A DNA stretch of 25,873 bases, from contig JASFMY010000103.1 of assembly GCA_050117315.1 (NCBI GenBank), positions 1 through 25,873 on the forward strand, read 5' to 3'. A program made the position numbers and the translations under genes. The stretch comes from JANQIV01 sp050117315. Its GTDB lineage: Bacteria > Bacteroidota > Ignavibacteria > Ignavibacteriales > Melioribacteraceae. The notes under the pieces are model-generated. The model did not search any database. It had not been told where the DNA came from and worked only from the letters and a program-made list of their open reading frames with translations. Within the stretch, counting starts at the first letter, position 1, and each line of letters opens with the position of its first letter. Below are positions 8,058 to 16,252 of the stretch, piece after piece.

Positions 8058-9356
8058 ATGAAAAAACTTTTACTATTAATATTGTTTTTTTACAGCTGCA
8101 TAAAGGCCCAGTTTGGTGAGTGGATTATCGAAGGAGAAATGCCCATTCCTGTAGCCGGTGCCGAAGCTGTAGCCTATAACGGCAAAATATTTATCCTCGG
8201 CGGATATAATGATTCAAGTCAAACTACTGTTAATTTAATTCAGATGTTTGACCTGTTAATGGGGGACTGGCAAATAGTTGGGGAAATGCTCACTCCAAGA
8301 ATGGATTTTGTTGCGGATGTTTATAATGATGGAATTTGCTATTTCGGTTCGATAGAGAATGATTCTTCAGAAATTCCGCCTCCACTGGAATTCTGGCAAT
8401 TTAATACAGATGCCGGATCATTAAATTATGGGAACGACTTAAGAAACAATTATAATTTTGGACGAACAGCTTCTACGGGACTAATTTACAATGATCAATT
8501 TTTTATCTTCGGCGGCCAGGTAGACAATACTGACGGTAACTCAGAGAGTGTTTATTCAATCATTCAGTATCATATTCCCAGTTCAATAGTAATCAATGGA
8601 ACAAACCCGGAAAACCTAGCCGTAAAATTTCCTACTCATCAAATGAGTAAAATATCGGCAGACGATATCTACATTTTTGGTGGAGTATTTAACGGGGTTT
8701 CAAACAGTATTTATAGATTTAATACGGCCGATTTTAGCTTTGAAATTGCCGATACTGAACTAACAACCCCGAGAGCAGACGGAGTAGCCGTAAAAGCTTA
8801 CGACGGTTCGATCCTATTGATCGGCGGGTTTAATGAAGGCACAACTGCAATGCAGAAAGTAGAGAGATTTTATCCCTCATCTTTTTTCGGCGGTTCTGAT
8901 CTTGTAGAATCGATGCCGGAAGAATTAAATATTGCCAGGACAAACTGTATGGCAGTAAGTTACGAAGATCGGATTTATGTCTTTGGCGGTTTTGGCCTGG
9001 ACGGTTTTGTTGTTAATGAGATAGAAGTTTTTTCTTTGGGGGCTGCAACTGATATTGAGGATGCAAGTCCTATTAGTGATAAAATTCATCTTTATCAAAA
9101 TTATCCAAATCCTTTTAATCCGCAGACAAATATCAAATTTGTGCTTAATGAAGCTGTTCACGTTTCGCTAAAAATATATTCAATGAACGGTGAAGAAATT
9201 AAAACAATAACCGACAAAGTTCTTCAACCGGGCTACTACGAATATTTGTGGGACGGTACGGATAATAAAGGCAGACAGGTTGCCAGCGGTGTCTACATTT
9301 ATAGATTGGCCGGAGCGAATTATTCTCAACAGAAAAAGATGTTATTGCTCAGATGA
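8058..9356 (+). CDS. Secreted kelch-repeat protein with T9SS-type C-terminal sorting domain
   Basis: A 432-residue exported protein. The signal peptide is residues 1-18 (cleavage after IKAQ). Kelch-like beta-propeller repeats follow, recognisable by recurring segments such as YNGKIFILGGY (40-50), YNDQFFIFGG (144-153), DIYIFGGV (203-210), GSILLIGGF (250-258) and DRIYVFGGF (304-312). The last about 90 residues form the type IX secretion sorting module: NYPNPFNPQT (348-357), a FlgD-like beta sandwich, GVYIYRL, and the terminal QKKMLLLR. It should be exported and anchored or released at the surface by T9SS. Its stop codon overlaps the next start (ATGA at 9353-9356), so expression is coupled. No enzyme motif is visible; a binding or sensing role fits the signalling neighbours but is inferred. 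Confidence 0.9.
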   Translation: MKKLLLLILFFYSCIKAQFGEWIIEGEMPIPVAGAEAVAYNGKIFILGGYNDSSQTTVNLIQMFDLLMGDWQIVGEMLTPRMDFVADVYNDGICYFGSIENDSSEIPPPLEFWQFNTDAGSLNYGNDLRNNYNFGRTASTGLIYNDQFFIFGGQVDNTDGNSESVYSIIQYHIPSSIVINGTNPENLAVKFPTHQMSKISADDIYIFGGVFNGVSNSIYRFNTADFSFEIADTELTTPRADGVAVKAYDGSILLIGGFNEGTTAMQKVERFYPSSFFGGSDLVESMPEELNIARTNCMAVSYEDRIYVFGGFGLDGFVVNEIEVFSLGAATDIEDASPISDKIHLYQNYPNPFNPQTNIKFVLNEAVHVSLKIYSMNGEEIKTITDKVLQPGYYEYLWDGTDNKGRQVASGVYIYRLAGANYSQQKKMLLLR

Positions 9357-10168
9357 TACAATTTAGATTCCTACCAATAATCTTTTTAATTCTTTTTGCT
9401 ACGGTTCATTCCCAGGACAAAGTTGAGGAAATTATTAACAAATTCGAGTCTCTTCAATACGAAGAAGTAATCAGATTAGCCGATGCATATCTGGATGAGT
9501 TTGAATTTAATGAAAATGAGTTAATCAGTATTTATACAATGAAAGGCGTGGCCCATTATTCTTTATCACAGGTAAATGATGCAAGAAAAAGCTTTTTAGA
9601 GATATTAAAAATAGATAAAACTGCAAGTTTGGACCCTTCAAAAATATCACCGAAAATAGTTTCTTTTTTTCAAGAACTCAAAAGTGATGTAAGCATTTTC
9701 TTTGAAAAGGATAAAGACGATAGCGTTAAAAGCATTGATACGCTTTCGTATAACTTACCGGATAAAATTATTCAAAATAGTTTGAAATTTAGAAACTCTA
9801 TGATAAGATCTATTGTACTGCCCGGCTGGGGACATCTGCATGCTGGCGACAATACCAAAGGAATAATTTTATCGGTATTGAGCACAGCTGCTCTCGGCTC
9901 TATGATCTATTATATCAATGATACAAATACAAAAGAAGAAGATTATTTAAACCAAACCACCCCTGAGCTAATCAAAATTAAATATGATGATTTTAATTCT
10001 TCATTTAAAACAAGAAATTCGTTGATTTTTATTTATGCCGCTATCTGGGTTTATTCACAGTTGGATTTGATGTTCTTCTCCAACGACAATTTATTTAATT
10101 CGGTTGTTTTATATCCCTCACTTGAAAAGAATAACAGCATAAGCCTAAAAGTTACATTTCCGTTTTAA
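9353..10168 (+). CDS. TPR-like / DUF5683-like membrane-associated protein
   Basis: A 271-residue protein with a signal peptide (cleavage about residue 20, VHS|QD). Residues about 22-115 are helical and resemble tetratricopeptide repeats (YEEVIRLADAYLDEF; IYTMKGVAHYSLSQVNDARKSFLEILKIDKTA is the clearest unit). The second half carries RSIVLPGWGHLHAGDNTKG (152-170) followed by a hydrophobic segment. This resembles the 'PGxGqxyxGxxxKG' signature of DUF5683-type membrane proteins. Another hydrophobic stretch falls at about 223-242. It overlaps the kelch gene by 4 bases and is the last gene of the five-gene operon. Its function is unknown; TPR modules suggest protein-protein contact at the envelope. 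Confidence 0.75.
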   Translation: MIQFRFLPIIFLILFATVHSQDKVEEIINKFESLQYEEVIRLADAYLDEFEFNENELISIYTMKGVAHYSLSQVNDARKSFLEILKIDKTASLDPSKISPKIVSFFQELKSDVSIFFEKDKDDSVKSIDTLSYNLPDKIIQNSLKFRNSMIRSIVLPGWGHLHAGDNTKGIILSVLSTAALGSMIYYINDTNTKEEDYLNQTTPELIKIKYDDFNSSFKTRNSLIFIYAAIWVYSQLDLMFFSNDNLFNSVVLYPSLEKNNSISLKVTFPF

Positions 10169-10233
10169 CCGGGAATAAATTTCGCACTGTGTAATTATTT
10201 TTCGCACCGGGCAAAGACCTACATTGAAAAAAT

Positions 10234-10262
10234 TACCAACAATTATAATAATTATGTTGGTA
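10234..10262. repeat. Interrupted palindrome TACCAACA-N13-TGTTGGTA
   Basis: Perfect 8-bp arms flank a 13-base A/T-only spacer, 66 bases after the end of the kelch/TPR operon. It could be a weak transcription-end hairpin or a protein-binding site. Convergent genes on both sides make a promoter operator less likely. Confidence 0.45.
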
Positions 10263-10449
10263 TATCAATTGATTGACAAAGAAGAATGTATACTAACTTT
10301 TAGATGCCAAAGATATTAGCGTGAGTAAAATTTCAACAGAAATTTATTTATACAGCCTTGAAACACCGGATTTCAAACAGGTAAAAAATGGTATTAGCAA
10401 AATAACGGTTCTTCTTATACGACCCTATATATAGCCTCTCGCCCTCGAT

Positions 10450-10481
10450 AAAAAAGCCCCGTTATGCCCCGGGGCTTTTTT
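10450..10481. terminator. Bidirectional Rho-independent terminator
   Basis: A perfect 12-bp stem, AAAAAAGCCCCG / CGGGGCTTTTTT, encloses an 8-base loop, with an A-tract and a T-tract on the two flanks. It would end the plus-strand operon and the minus-strand nitroreductase gene alike; it lies 22 bases past the stop of the latter. Confidence 0.92.
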
Positions 10482-10502
10482 GCAATACTTTTGCAATAGC
10501 AC

Positions 10503-11210
10503 TTATTTCTTCTTTCCAACAGGCATTATTGCAAGCGGATTTTCATTTTTATTCATCCCTACTTTCTCTTTTAGTACATCATCTCTAAATGCTCCGACCA
10601 TTACAGTCCCTAAGTTTAACGAACCGGCTTGAAGAAAAATATTCTGCCCGACATGCCCAACCTCAATATGAACATACCTTTCAGCCCTATCACCGTATTT
10701 TACAGATGTTCTTTCATAGATGGCGGTTATTACAATGACTGCAGAAGCTTCTTTAATCCATTTTTGATTTGATGCAACGTCAAATATCGCTTCTCTTTTA
10801 TCGCCTTTTGCCTGCAAAATCAGTTCATGATTTTTCGGTAGATATTTATAAACACCAGGAGTTAGATTTTCAACATTTCCGGCAACCAGGTAAATTTCGA
10901 GCGGGTATAATGCTCCGGCGGAAGGCGCTGTTCTGTAGCCCCCCTGCCATTCTCCAATTGTCCACCACAAAGGAGGATTTTTTACTTTTTTTGTTATCCC
11001 CTGTGCCGCCCATAAGAGCTGGGAAATCTCGTTTAACGATAATGATTCATTGCTGTAATACCTGGTTGATCTTCGATTTAATATTGCCTCTTCAACGGAA
11101 ATATTACCGTTGAAGACCGGTTGAGGAAGTTTAAATCTTTGCATTTCCTGTGAAAATATTTGAATTTTGGGAAAGAGTAATATGCTAAATAAAAAGACAA
11201 CTTTTAACAT
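10503..11210 (-). CDS. Exported SagB-type nitroreductase-family oxidoreductase
   Basis: A 235-residue FMN-dependent nitroreductase-fold protein of the SagB/ThcOx type. Recognisable elements are the FMN-phosphate motif NRRSTRYYS (45-53), TAPSAGALYPLEIYLV (94-109), and EVGHVGQNIFLQAGSLNLGTVMVGAF (183-208), which is the family's dimer/FMN face. A hydrophobic N-terminus ending IFSQ (1-21) looks like a signal peptide, so the enzyme probably acts outside the cytoplasm. This is seen in some Bacteroidota nitroreductases but is unusual for the family in general. A good SD (AAAGGTGA) precedes the ATG. It is monocistronic and ends at the terminator at 10450-10481. No RiPP precursor or YcaO partner is present, so a role in azoline oxidation is not supported; the substrate is unknown. 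Confidence 0.9.
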   Translation of the reverse strand: MLKVVFLFSILLFPKIQIFSQEMQRFKLPQPVFNGNISVEEAILNRRSTRYYSNESLSLNEISQLLWAAQGITKKVKNPPLWWTIGEWQGGYRTAPSAGALYPLEIYLVAGNVENLTPGVYKYLPKNHELILQAKGDKREAIFDVASNQKWIKEASAVIVITAIYERTSVKYGDRAERYVHIEVGHVGQNIFLQAGSLNLGTVMVGAFRDDVLKEKVGMNKNENPLAIMPVGKKK

Positions 11211-11301
11211 AAATCACCTTTGTAAATTGTTTATATTCTTTTTATTATAACAAACAAAGTCTGCCAATTGTGAAATTAAACAATCATTTTGGGAGAATTA
11301 T

Positions 11302-11562
11302 ATGCAAACGGAAGAAGAACTATTAGAACAATTAAAAAAACTAAAAATACAATTTAATAATACTGATACTATAAAGCCATTACTTGAGAAACAAGGAGCA
11401 GCTATCACCATAAAGGGAACAGATGTATTATTTAACGCCGAGGATATAAGGAAGCTTGAAATTCTCTTTCAAGACTCGGATTCAACTGCCAAAATCGCTC
11501 AATCGGATGTGCCTGATAATATGTTATCTCTACTTACGGCATTAAAGGCTGTGCAGAGATAA
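11302..11562 (+). CDS. Small conserved-looking protein, unknown function
   Basis: An 86-residue acidic protein with a clear SD (GGGAG, 6 bases before the ATG). It is predicted to be helical: an N-terminal amphipathic segment (EEELLEQLKKLKIQF), a central strand-like part (GAAITIKGTDVLFN), then more helix. There is no signal peptide, membrane segment or metal motif. It is followed 16 bases later by the cysteine-cluster protein, so they are probably co-transcribed. I do not recognise a family. Confidence 0.7.
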   Translation: MQTEEELLEQLKKLKIQFNNTDTIKPLLEKQGAAITIKGTDVLFNAEDIRKLEILFQDSDSTAKIAQSDVPDNMLSLLTALKAVQR

Positions 11563-11578
11563 ATAATCTATTATTACT

Positions 11579-12358
11579 ATGAATAAAGAGAACGATAAAA
11601 AATCGAAGTACATTGAAGGTATTTTCAATTACTGTGATAGATGGTGCGAGAGATGCAATTTTACATCCCGCTGCCTTAGTTATGATATAAGTAAAAATGA
11701 GTTTGGCGATACCGAGAAACTCGACTTAACCAATAAAGAGTTTTGGGATAGATTATCAAAGATGTTTTTAACTACGCTGGAGATGCTTAAAGAAGAAGCC
11801 GAAAAAATGGGAATTGATCTTGATTCATTTGAAAGCGAAGAAATTAAAAATGATATGATAGTTAAAGAAGAATCTACAAAGAATAATATTTTAGTAATAA
11901 AGTCGAAAAAATATGCTGAAGAGGTTGACAAGTGGTTTGAAGAGTCGGCTTATTTATTTGAACAAAAAGGAATTGAGTTGAATCAAGCTTTGGAACTGAA
12001 CTTGAGCAATTCAAATCCATATGATAATATTTATCAACTGCAGGACATTACTGAAATTGTAAGGTGGTATCAGTACCAGATATCGGCAAAGCTTTACAGG
12101 GCTGTTCATGGTAGAATGTATGATGATGATGATTTGAACGAATTCCCGAAAGACTCTGACGGTTCGGCTAAAGTCGCTTTAATAGGTATTGATAGGTCAA
12201 TTATGGCGTGGGGTAAAATGCTGGATCACTTTCCCGATGAAGAAGACGAAATCTTAAGTGTTTTGATTATGCTCTCAAGATTAAAAAATTATGTTGAAAA
12301 AGAATTCCCAAACGCCAGGGCTTTTGTTAGACCCGGGTTTGATACCATCCCAAAATAA
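11579..12358 (+). CDS. Cysteine-cluster protein, unknown function
   Basis: A 259-residue soluble protein. Near its N-terminus it carries IFNYCDRWCERCNFTSRC (15-32), with cysteines at 19, 23, 26 and 32 (C-x3-C-x2-C-x5-C). This is a compact potential Zn or Fe-S site. I believe the same pattern recurs in uncharacterised Bacteroidota proteins. The rest is helical and acidic, with a conserved-looking C-terminal part (DGSAKVALIGIDRSIMAWG... VRPGFD). There is no signal peptide. It follows the 86-residue gene by 16 bases. No enzyme motif is visible and the function is unknown. Confidence 0.75.
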   Translation: MNKENDKKSKYIEGIFNYCDRWCERCNFTSRCLSYDISKNEFGDTEKLDLTNKEFWDRLSKMFLTTLEMLKEEAEKMGIDLDSFESEEIKNDMIVKEESTKNNILVIKSKKYAEEVDKWFEESAYLFEQKGIELNQALELNLSNSNPYDNIYQLQDITEIVRWYQYQISAKLYRAVHGRMYDDDDLNEFPKDSDGSAKVALIGIDRSIMAWGKMLDHFPDEEDEILSVLIMLSRLKNYVEKEFPNARAFVRPGFDTIPK

Positions 12359-12575
12359 ATTAACCCGCAAATACTACAACAAAAATTGTTCTTCTAGCCA
12401 AATTATCCATAAATTTATTTTTTTGATGCCAAATTAAAATAATGTAAATTTAACATATGGATTTTATCTTTTTAAATTGATGCTTTTGCTAAAAAGTACC
12501 CGATTATAACGAGAAATTATAAGTCTCTTAAGTCTATTTACAATATAAATTATTGACTACTTAAATGAGGTAAAT

Positions 12576-13880
12576 ATGAATAAGGTGGCAAGACTATTGG
12601 CTGTTTTCCCTATGCTTTTTTTATTAACGGGCTGTCCTCCGGATATACAGGAATTCAGCGGTCGGGTACCGGCTAATACCGGAGGCGCTGTAACATTTAA
12701 TAACCTGGAAGTATTTGTCCCAGAAGGTGTAAGCAGTAACGATATTGAATTTTCTATTCTTGAGCAGTATGAATTCCCTGAAATAGCAATGCTCGATGAA
12801 CAAATTGAATTACTTGAAGATTCCTATTTGGCAAGCCCTGTTTACAAGGTGTCATCAAATCAGGAAACGTTTCCCAAACCTATCACGGTAAAATTAAAAA
12901 TTGATCCCGAAAAATTAAACGGAATAAAATATGACGAAGATATTTTCATCTGCAGGGTAAAAAACGGCATAATCGAATTAAAAGAAATAACTTATTTTGA
13001 TCTGGAATCAGGTACTGTCTTTATTCAAACAGAAGGTTTTTCAAATTTACTAGCTTTGGTAGCCAAGTATTCGAGGGTGCTTAAATTCGTATCCTATACA
13101 GGTGCGGCAGTTATTGCCTGGGAAGGTCTAAATTTATACTACGCTCATAAAATGTATAAAAATGAATTGAAAGCATGGGAATATGTAGAACCCAATCATC
13201 CCTCAATAGAAAATTTTATAAAAGTTAACAATCTCAAAATTCCCGATAAGGCAGCGGCTAGCGATGAATTTAAATTAATAAATTATAATAAAAAGTTTGA
13301 CATAAAAGGTTGGCAGTATTTGCATCCATGGGATTTTACCGGAATGAAAGGTTCAGAAGTACTCAATGCAAACAGTGTTACTTGCTGGGACGTTACCAAC
13401 TTTTTTACTTCAATTTTATACTCACTTGATACACCCGACTTGAACGGTAAAATTAAATTGGTAAAGGGATTGATTAACGGCGTAAGGCATTCATGGGCAG
13501 AAGTTGTTATAGACGGCAAAGCATTTGTTGTAGATACATACGGCGGTGCCGGTGAATTTAGGTTTGTTGAAAGAGACGCTTATTATGAAAGCCATAACCT
13601 TGTTCCAACTAGAATGTATACAAAAGATGCTAACTCAATAAAAGACTATAACAAAGACTGGTGCAAAGATTTGCTATATGCAAGTAACGATATCGAAGCA
13701 AGAATGAAATGGCTTAAAGATCGTCATCGTGAACTTCAAGTTGAGTTGAATGACTTAGCTGCCGAAGGTGAATTATTAACTGCTTCCGAAGTAGCCAGGA
13801 TGGATGCCATAAGAAAAGAGCAGAAAAAATTATATCAGGAATACATTGATCTAAGAAATAAATTGCAACGGGGAAATTAA
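12576..13880 (+). CDS. Lipoprotein with ZU5-like and transglutaminase-like domains
   Basis: A 434-residue predicted lipoprotein: signal peptide with a textbook lipobox LLTG|C (Cys20). Residues about 30-155 resemble a ZU5 beta domain (TGGAVTFNNLEVFVPEGV ... SPVYKVSSNQETFPKPITVKLKID). A hydrophobic stretch lies at 168-190. A transglutaminase/cysteine-protease-like core follows with a plausible Cys-His-Asp triad: C270 in NSVTCWDVTNF, H305 in GVRHSWAEV and D320 in AFVVDTYGG. The last 60 residues (372-434) are charged and coiled-coil-like. An SD (GAGG) precedes the ATG. It stands alone between the cysteine-cluster gene (217-bp gap) and the convergent radical SAM pseudogene. A periplasmic or surface peptidase/cross-linking activity is plausible, not proven. 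Confidence 0.8.
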   Translation: MNKVARLLAVFPMLFLLTGCPPDIQEFSGRVPANTGGAVTFNNLEVFVPEGVSSNDIEFSILEQYEFPEIAMLDEQIELLEDSYLASPVYKVSSNQETFPKPITVKLKIDPEKLNGIKYDEDIFICRVKNGIIELKEITYFDLESGTVFIQTEGFSNLLALVAKYSRVLKFVSYTGAAVIAWEGLNLYYAHKMYKNELKAWEYVEPNHPSIENFIKVNNLKIPDKAAASDEFKLINYNKKFDIKGWQYLHPWDFTGMKGSEVLNANSVTCWDVTNFFTSILYSLDTPDLNGKIKLVKGLINGVRHSWAEVVIDGKAFVVDTYGGAGEFRFVERDAYYESHNLVPTRMYTKDANSIKDYNKDWCKDLLYASNDIEARMKWLKDRHRELQVELNDLAAEGELLTASEVARMDAIRKEQKKLYQEYIDLRNKLQRGN

Positions 13881-13928
13881 CGCCGGGGCTTTCTGAAAGT
13901 TTGTATTGTAGGTAATTCCCGCATAGTT

Positions 13929-15058
13929 TTATTCGAAATAAACCAGCTTATCGTAGTAAGATGATTTGCCTGTTTCCAAAATTTCGAGAATAATTTTTTC
14001 AGTGAAGCTGCCGACACCTTTCAAATTTTTTAATTCGGTTTTTAACAGACGTAAAGGCTTATCCAATTTTGAAATTGAATACGCAGCATAACTGTAAGGT
14101 GAGTTTTCATTTCTTAGTTTAGAATAATAATCAATTTGTTCTAGCATAATGGTTACAAGATCGTTTTCGCTGAGTATATCCGAATAAACTTTTGCAGGTA
14201 TTCTTATAGGCATTTTATATTTCGATGCGGTTTCGTAAAACAGTTTATGAATTTTATCATAATATCCAGGTCCCGGATGCCCCCACTCACCGGGAGGATA
14301 AAGGGATTTATATTTCCCGATCAACTCCGGGTAATGCTTTCTGATCTCGCTAATAAAATAATCTTTCTGACGGCCATCTTTTAAAGTCATGCCGCCGAAA
14401 ACTATAAAATCCAGCCCTGTTGCTTTTGCAGCTTTTACAGATGCTTCTATTTGTCCCGGTGTATCGGTTAAAAAAGGAATTACAGGCATTAAAAACATTC
14501 CGCAAGTTATTCCCTCACTCTTGAACTTGACCAGAGTTTTAAGTCGTGCGGAAGGAGGCGGCACTGCAGGCTCAACCACCGAACTTATCTTATCGTCTAC
14601 AGATGAAAAGCTCATGCTCACAATTGCACGTTTGTTTTGATTAATTTTTTTTATTAGTTCAATATCCCTTTCAATCAAAACAGACTTTGTAAGCATATGG
14701 ATCGGGTGATTAAATTCTTCAAGCAGTTCAAGTGCTTTGCGGGTTAATTGAAATTTTTTTTCAACAGGTTCGTAGCTGTCGCATACGCCTCCGCCAACTA
14801 AAAAAAACCCGCTGTTAAAAGGTTTTCTCTTTCGCGAAGGATCAAGTTCACGCCGCAAAAGTTCAATTGCGTTTATTTTAATTTCGATATCTTTCCCGAA
14901 CGTGCCCTCAACATTGTATTTTTCATCCCTGCCGTCGCAGTAAATGTAATTGTGAGAACAACCGCGTAAAGATTCATACCGTAGCTTGAAACGAACCATG
15001 AATCAACTTTCTTTTGCTTGCGTAAAATAGATTTAACTTTTTTTTCGTGTATGTTCAT
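13929..15058 (-). pseudogene. SPL-like radical SAM protein gene with frameshift and lost Fe-S cysteine
   Basis: The protein reads as one of the radical SAM proteins related to spore photoproduct lyase. The true N-terminus begins at the ATG at 15058 (MNIHEKKVKSILRKQ ... SSYGMNLY) in one frame, while the rest (RGCSHNYIYCDGRDEKY ... to the stop at 13929) is in another. One base is missing at about 14966, where TAC-CGC has become TACGC. Joined, they give about 376 residues. The cluster motif expected as C-x3-C-x2-C is C34-SHN-Y38-IY-C41: the middle cysteine codon is TAC instead of TGC. The remainder (GGGVCDSYEPVE, SMSFSSVDDKI, FGGMTLKDGRQKDYF, and a helix-hairpin-helix-like LKGVGSFTEKI near the C-terminus) is well preserved. 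An ATG at 14999 is only an out-of-frame start for the shifted frame. The gene is either recently inactivated or affected by sequence errors. Confidence 0.85.
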
Positions 15059-15087
15059 GTTAAGGGGAAACGGTTTGTAATAACATT

Positions 15088-15185
15088 CAAAATATTTTTT
15101 ACTAATACATTTGTTCTTAAAAAGAAAATAAACAATTTGTTTTTATAATTTAGTAAGCAATACTTAACTATTCAAAAATATTTTG
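15088..15185. repeat. 12-bp inverted repeat bounding a 98-base AT-rich segment
   Basis: CAAAATATTTTT at 15088-15099 is the exact reverse complement of AAAAATATTTTG at 15174-15185. The segment lies in the 162-base gap upstream of the radical SAM pseudogene and downstream of the outer-membrane protein gene. No target-site duplication is visible, and AT-rich arms can arise by chance. Otherwise I see nothing in this gap. Confidence 0.35.
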
Positions 15186-15220
15186 GGGTTAAAGAGAAGA
15201 TGAAGAATTTTTGGGAGAAG

Positions 15221-16252
15221 TCAATTGCTAAACTCAATTCCCAGCAAAAAATTCCATCCTTCGAAGGATAGATTGTTATAGATTAAATCCTCTTTGGAGT
15301 AACTACTCTTCAAATAAATTTCAAACTTATCCGTTAGATCATAGCCGGTCTTAATGCTGATATGATTTTCCTGGTTTAAAGGCGTATATAAAATTGGCAA
15401 TTCTCCAGTTGAAGATCCGCTCTCTTTAAATTTGCGTAAATAGTAATCAACAAGTATAAATACGGAGAAACGAGGGAAAAGAATTTTTCCCGTAACAAGC
15501 CTTATCCATTGTTCGTAAGAAAGGAAATTCGTTTGATCGGAGAGATGAAATAAAAATCTGTACCGTAAATTAAATATATAATCTTTCAGGTAATAAAGTT
15601 CTACTTCGGGACCAAACCTATAACCTTTGTTTGATTCTGTAGTATTTTGATCATCGGAAGTAAATTTATTCTCAATAGCAAAATTTTCAATGTAAAATCC
15701 GTATCCGGTTCTAAAATAAGAACTGAAAACTTGATGAACTTTGGCTCCGCCGAATAATAAGTCAAACTCTTGCTTGCCTTCCGAGTTTACACTTTGATAA
15801 GCGTATCCCAAATTAGATTTTATAGGTAAGTCGTTTAATATAAATAAAGTAAGATCTGCTTGAAAAAAGAATATATCATGATTTATATTCGCCGTATTAC
15901 TGACAGATATGTTGTTTAGATGTTTGAAAATACTTAAGCCCCAATTGAAACTGGCTTCCCGGCGTGAAAACTCGGCACTTCCTCTGAATTTAAAAGATGT
16001 TAAATCTCCATCCAGCCCGTAAAATTCAGGACGTGCTTTAATTTGAAAGATTGCAGAATTATTGTCTTGATTATACTTATAGGAAAGTTGAGTCTCAAGC
16101 CGCGTTAAGGAATTGTTTCCTTTATTTAAGGAATTTCCCCTGGAATTATTAAAACCGGTTTCTGCATTTGCCTTAAATAATAACTGTGCAGAAGTTGGTA
16201 CACAGAAAAGGAAATAACAGAAGAAGAAAGCGCCCGGGAATAGCCGTTTCAT
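15221..16252 (-). CDS. Predicted outer-membrane beta-barrel protein
   Basis: A 343-residue exported protein: signal peptide about 1-22 (PTSA|QLLF), then a long run of alternating hydrophobic/polar strands with frequent aromatic residues (YKYNQDNNSAIFQIKAR; FKFRGSAEFSRREASFNWGLS; YIFNLRYRFLFHLS; FEIYLKSSYSKEDLIYNN). It ends GWNFLLGIEFSN, roughly like an outer-membrane barrel C-terminus. No specific porin or transporter family is recognised. Its ATG overlaps the stop of the coiled-coil gene (ATGA, 16249-16252), making it the last gene of the histidine kinase operon. It may be the outer-membrane partner of the coiled-coil protein (inference from coupling). Confidence 0.75.
   Translation of the reverse strand: MKRLFPGAFFFCYFLFCVPTSAQLLFKANAETGFNNSRGNSLNKGNNSLTRLETQLSYKYNQDNNSAIFQIKARPEFYGLDGDLTSFKFRGSAEFSRREASFNWGLSIFKHLNNISVSNTANINHDIFFFQADLTLFILNDLPIKSNLGYAYQSVNSEGKQEFDLLFGGAKVHQVFSSYFRTGYGFYIENFAIENKFTSDDQNTTESNKGYRFGPEVELYYLKDYIFNLRYRFLFHLSDQTNFLSYEQWIRLVTGKILFPRFSVFILVDYYLRKFKESGSSTGELPILYTPLNQENHISIKTGYDLTDKFEIYLKSSYSKEDLIYNNLSFEGWNFLLGIEFSN

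Larger units (their letters stand above)
10169..10502. other. 334-base intergenic region between convergent genes
   Basis: It holds, in order: two copies of TTTCGCAC spaced 20 bases apart (10180-10187, 10200-10207), an 8-bp interrupted palindrome (10234-10262), a stretch open for about 45 codons on the plus strand (10297-10434) with protein-like composition but no start, and the strong terminator at 10450-10481. I see no complete gene. Confidence 0.6.

Noticed and set aside
10503..11210. RiPP/azoline biosynthesis role for the SagB-like nitroreductase
   Set aside because: No YcaO-type cyclodehydratase, precursor peptide or transporter lies nearby, and the protein has a signal peptide.
12466..12575. 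Sigma-70-like promoter before the 12576 gene (TTGATG with TATAAC)
   Set aside because: The spacing between the two boxes is about 22 bases, too long for a standard promoter.
14938..14999. ATG at 14999 as the radical SAM start
   Set aside because: The first residues from it (MVRFKLRYESL) are the wrong-frame translation of the conserved SSYGMNLY region; the family begins at 15058.
14873..15058. Separate 61-residue minus-strand gene
   Set aside because: Its first 31 residues are the true N-terminus of the radical SAM gene; the rest is the out-of-frame reading after the one-base deletion.
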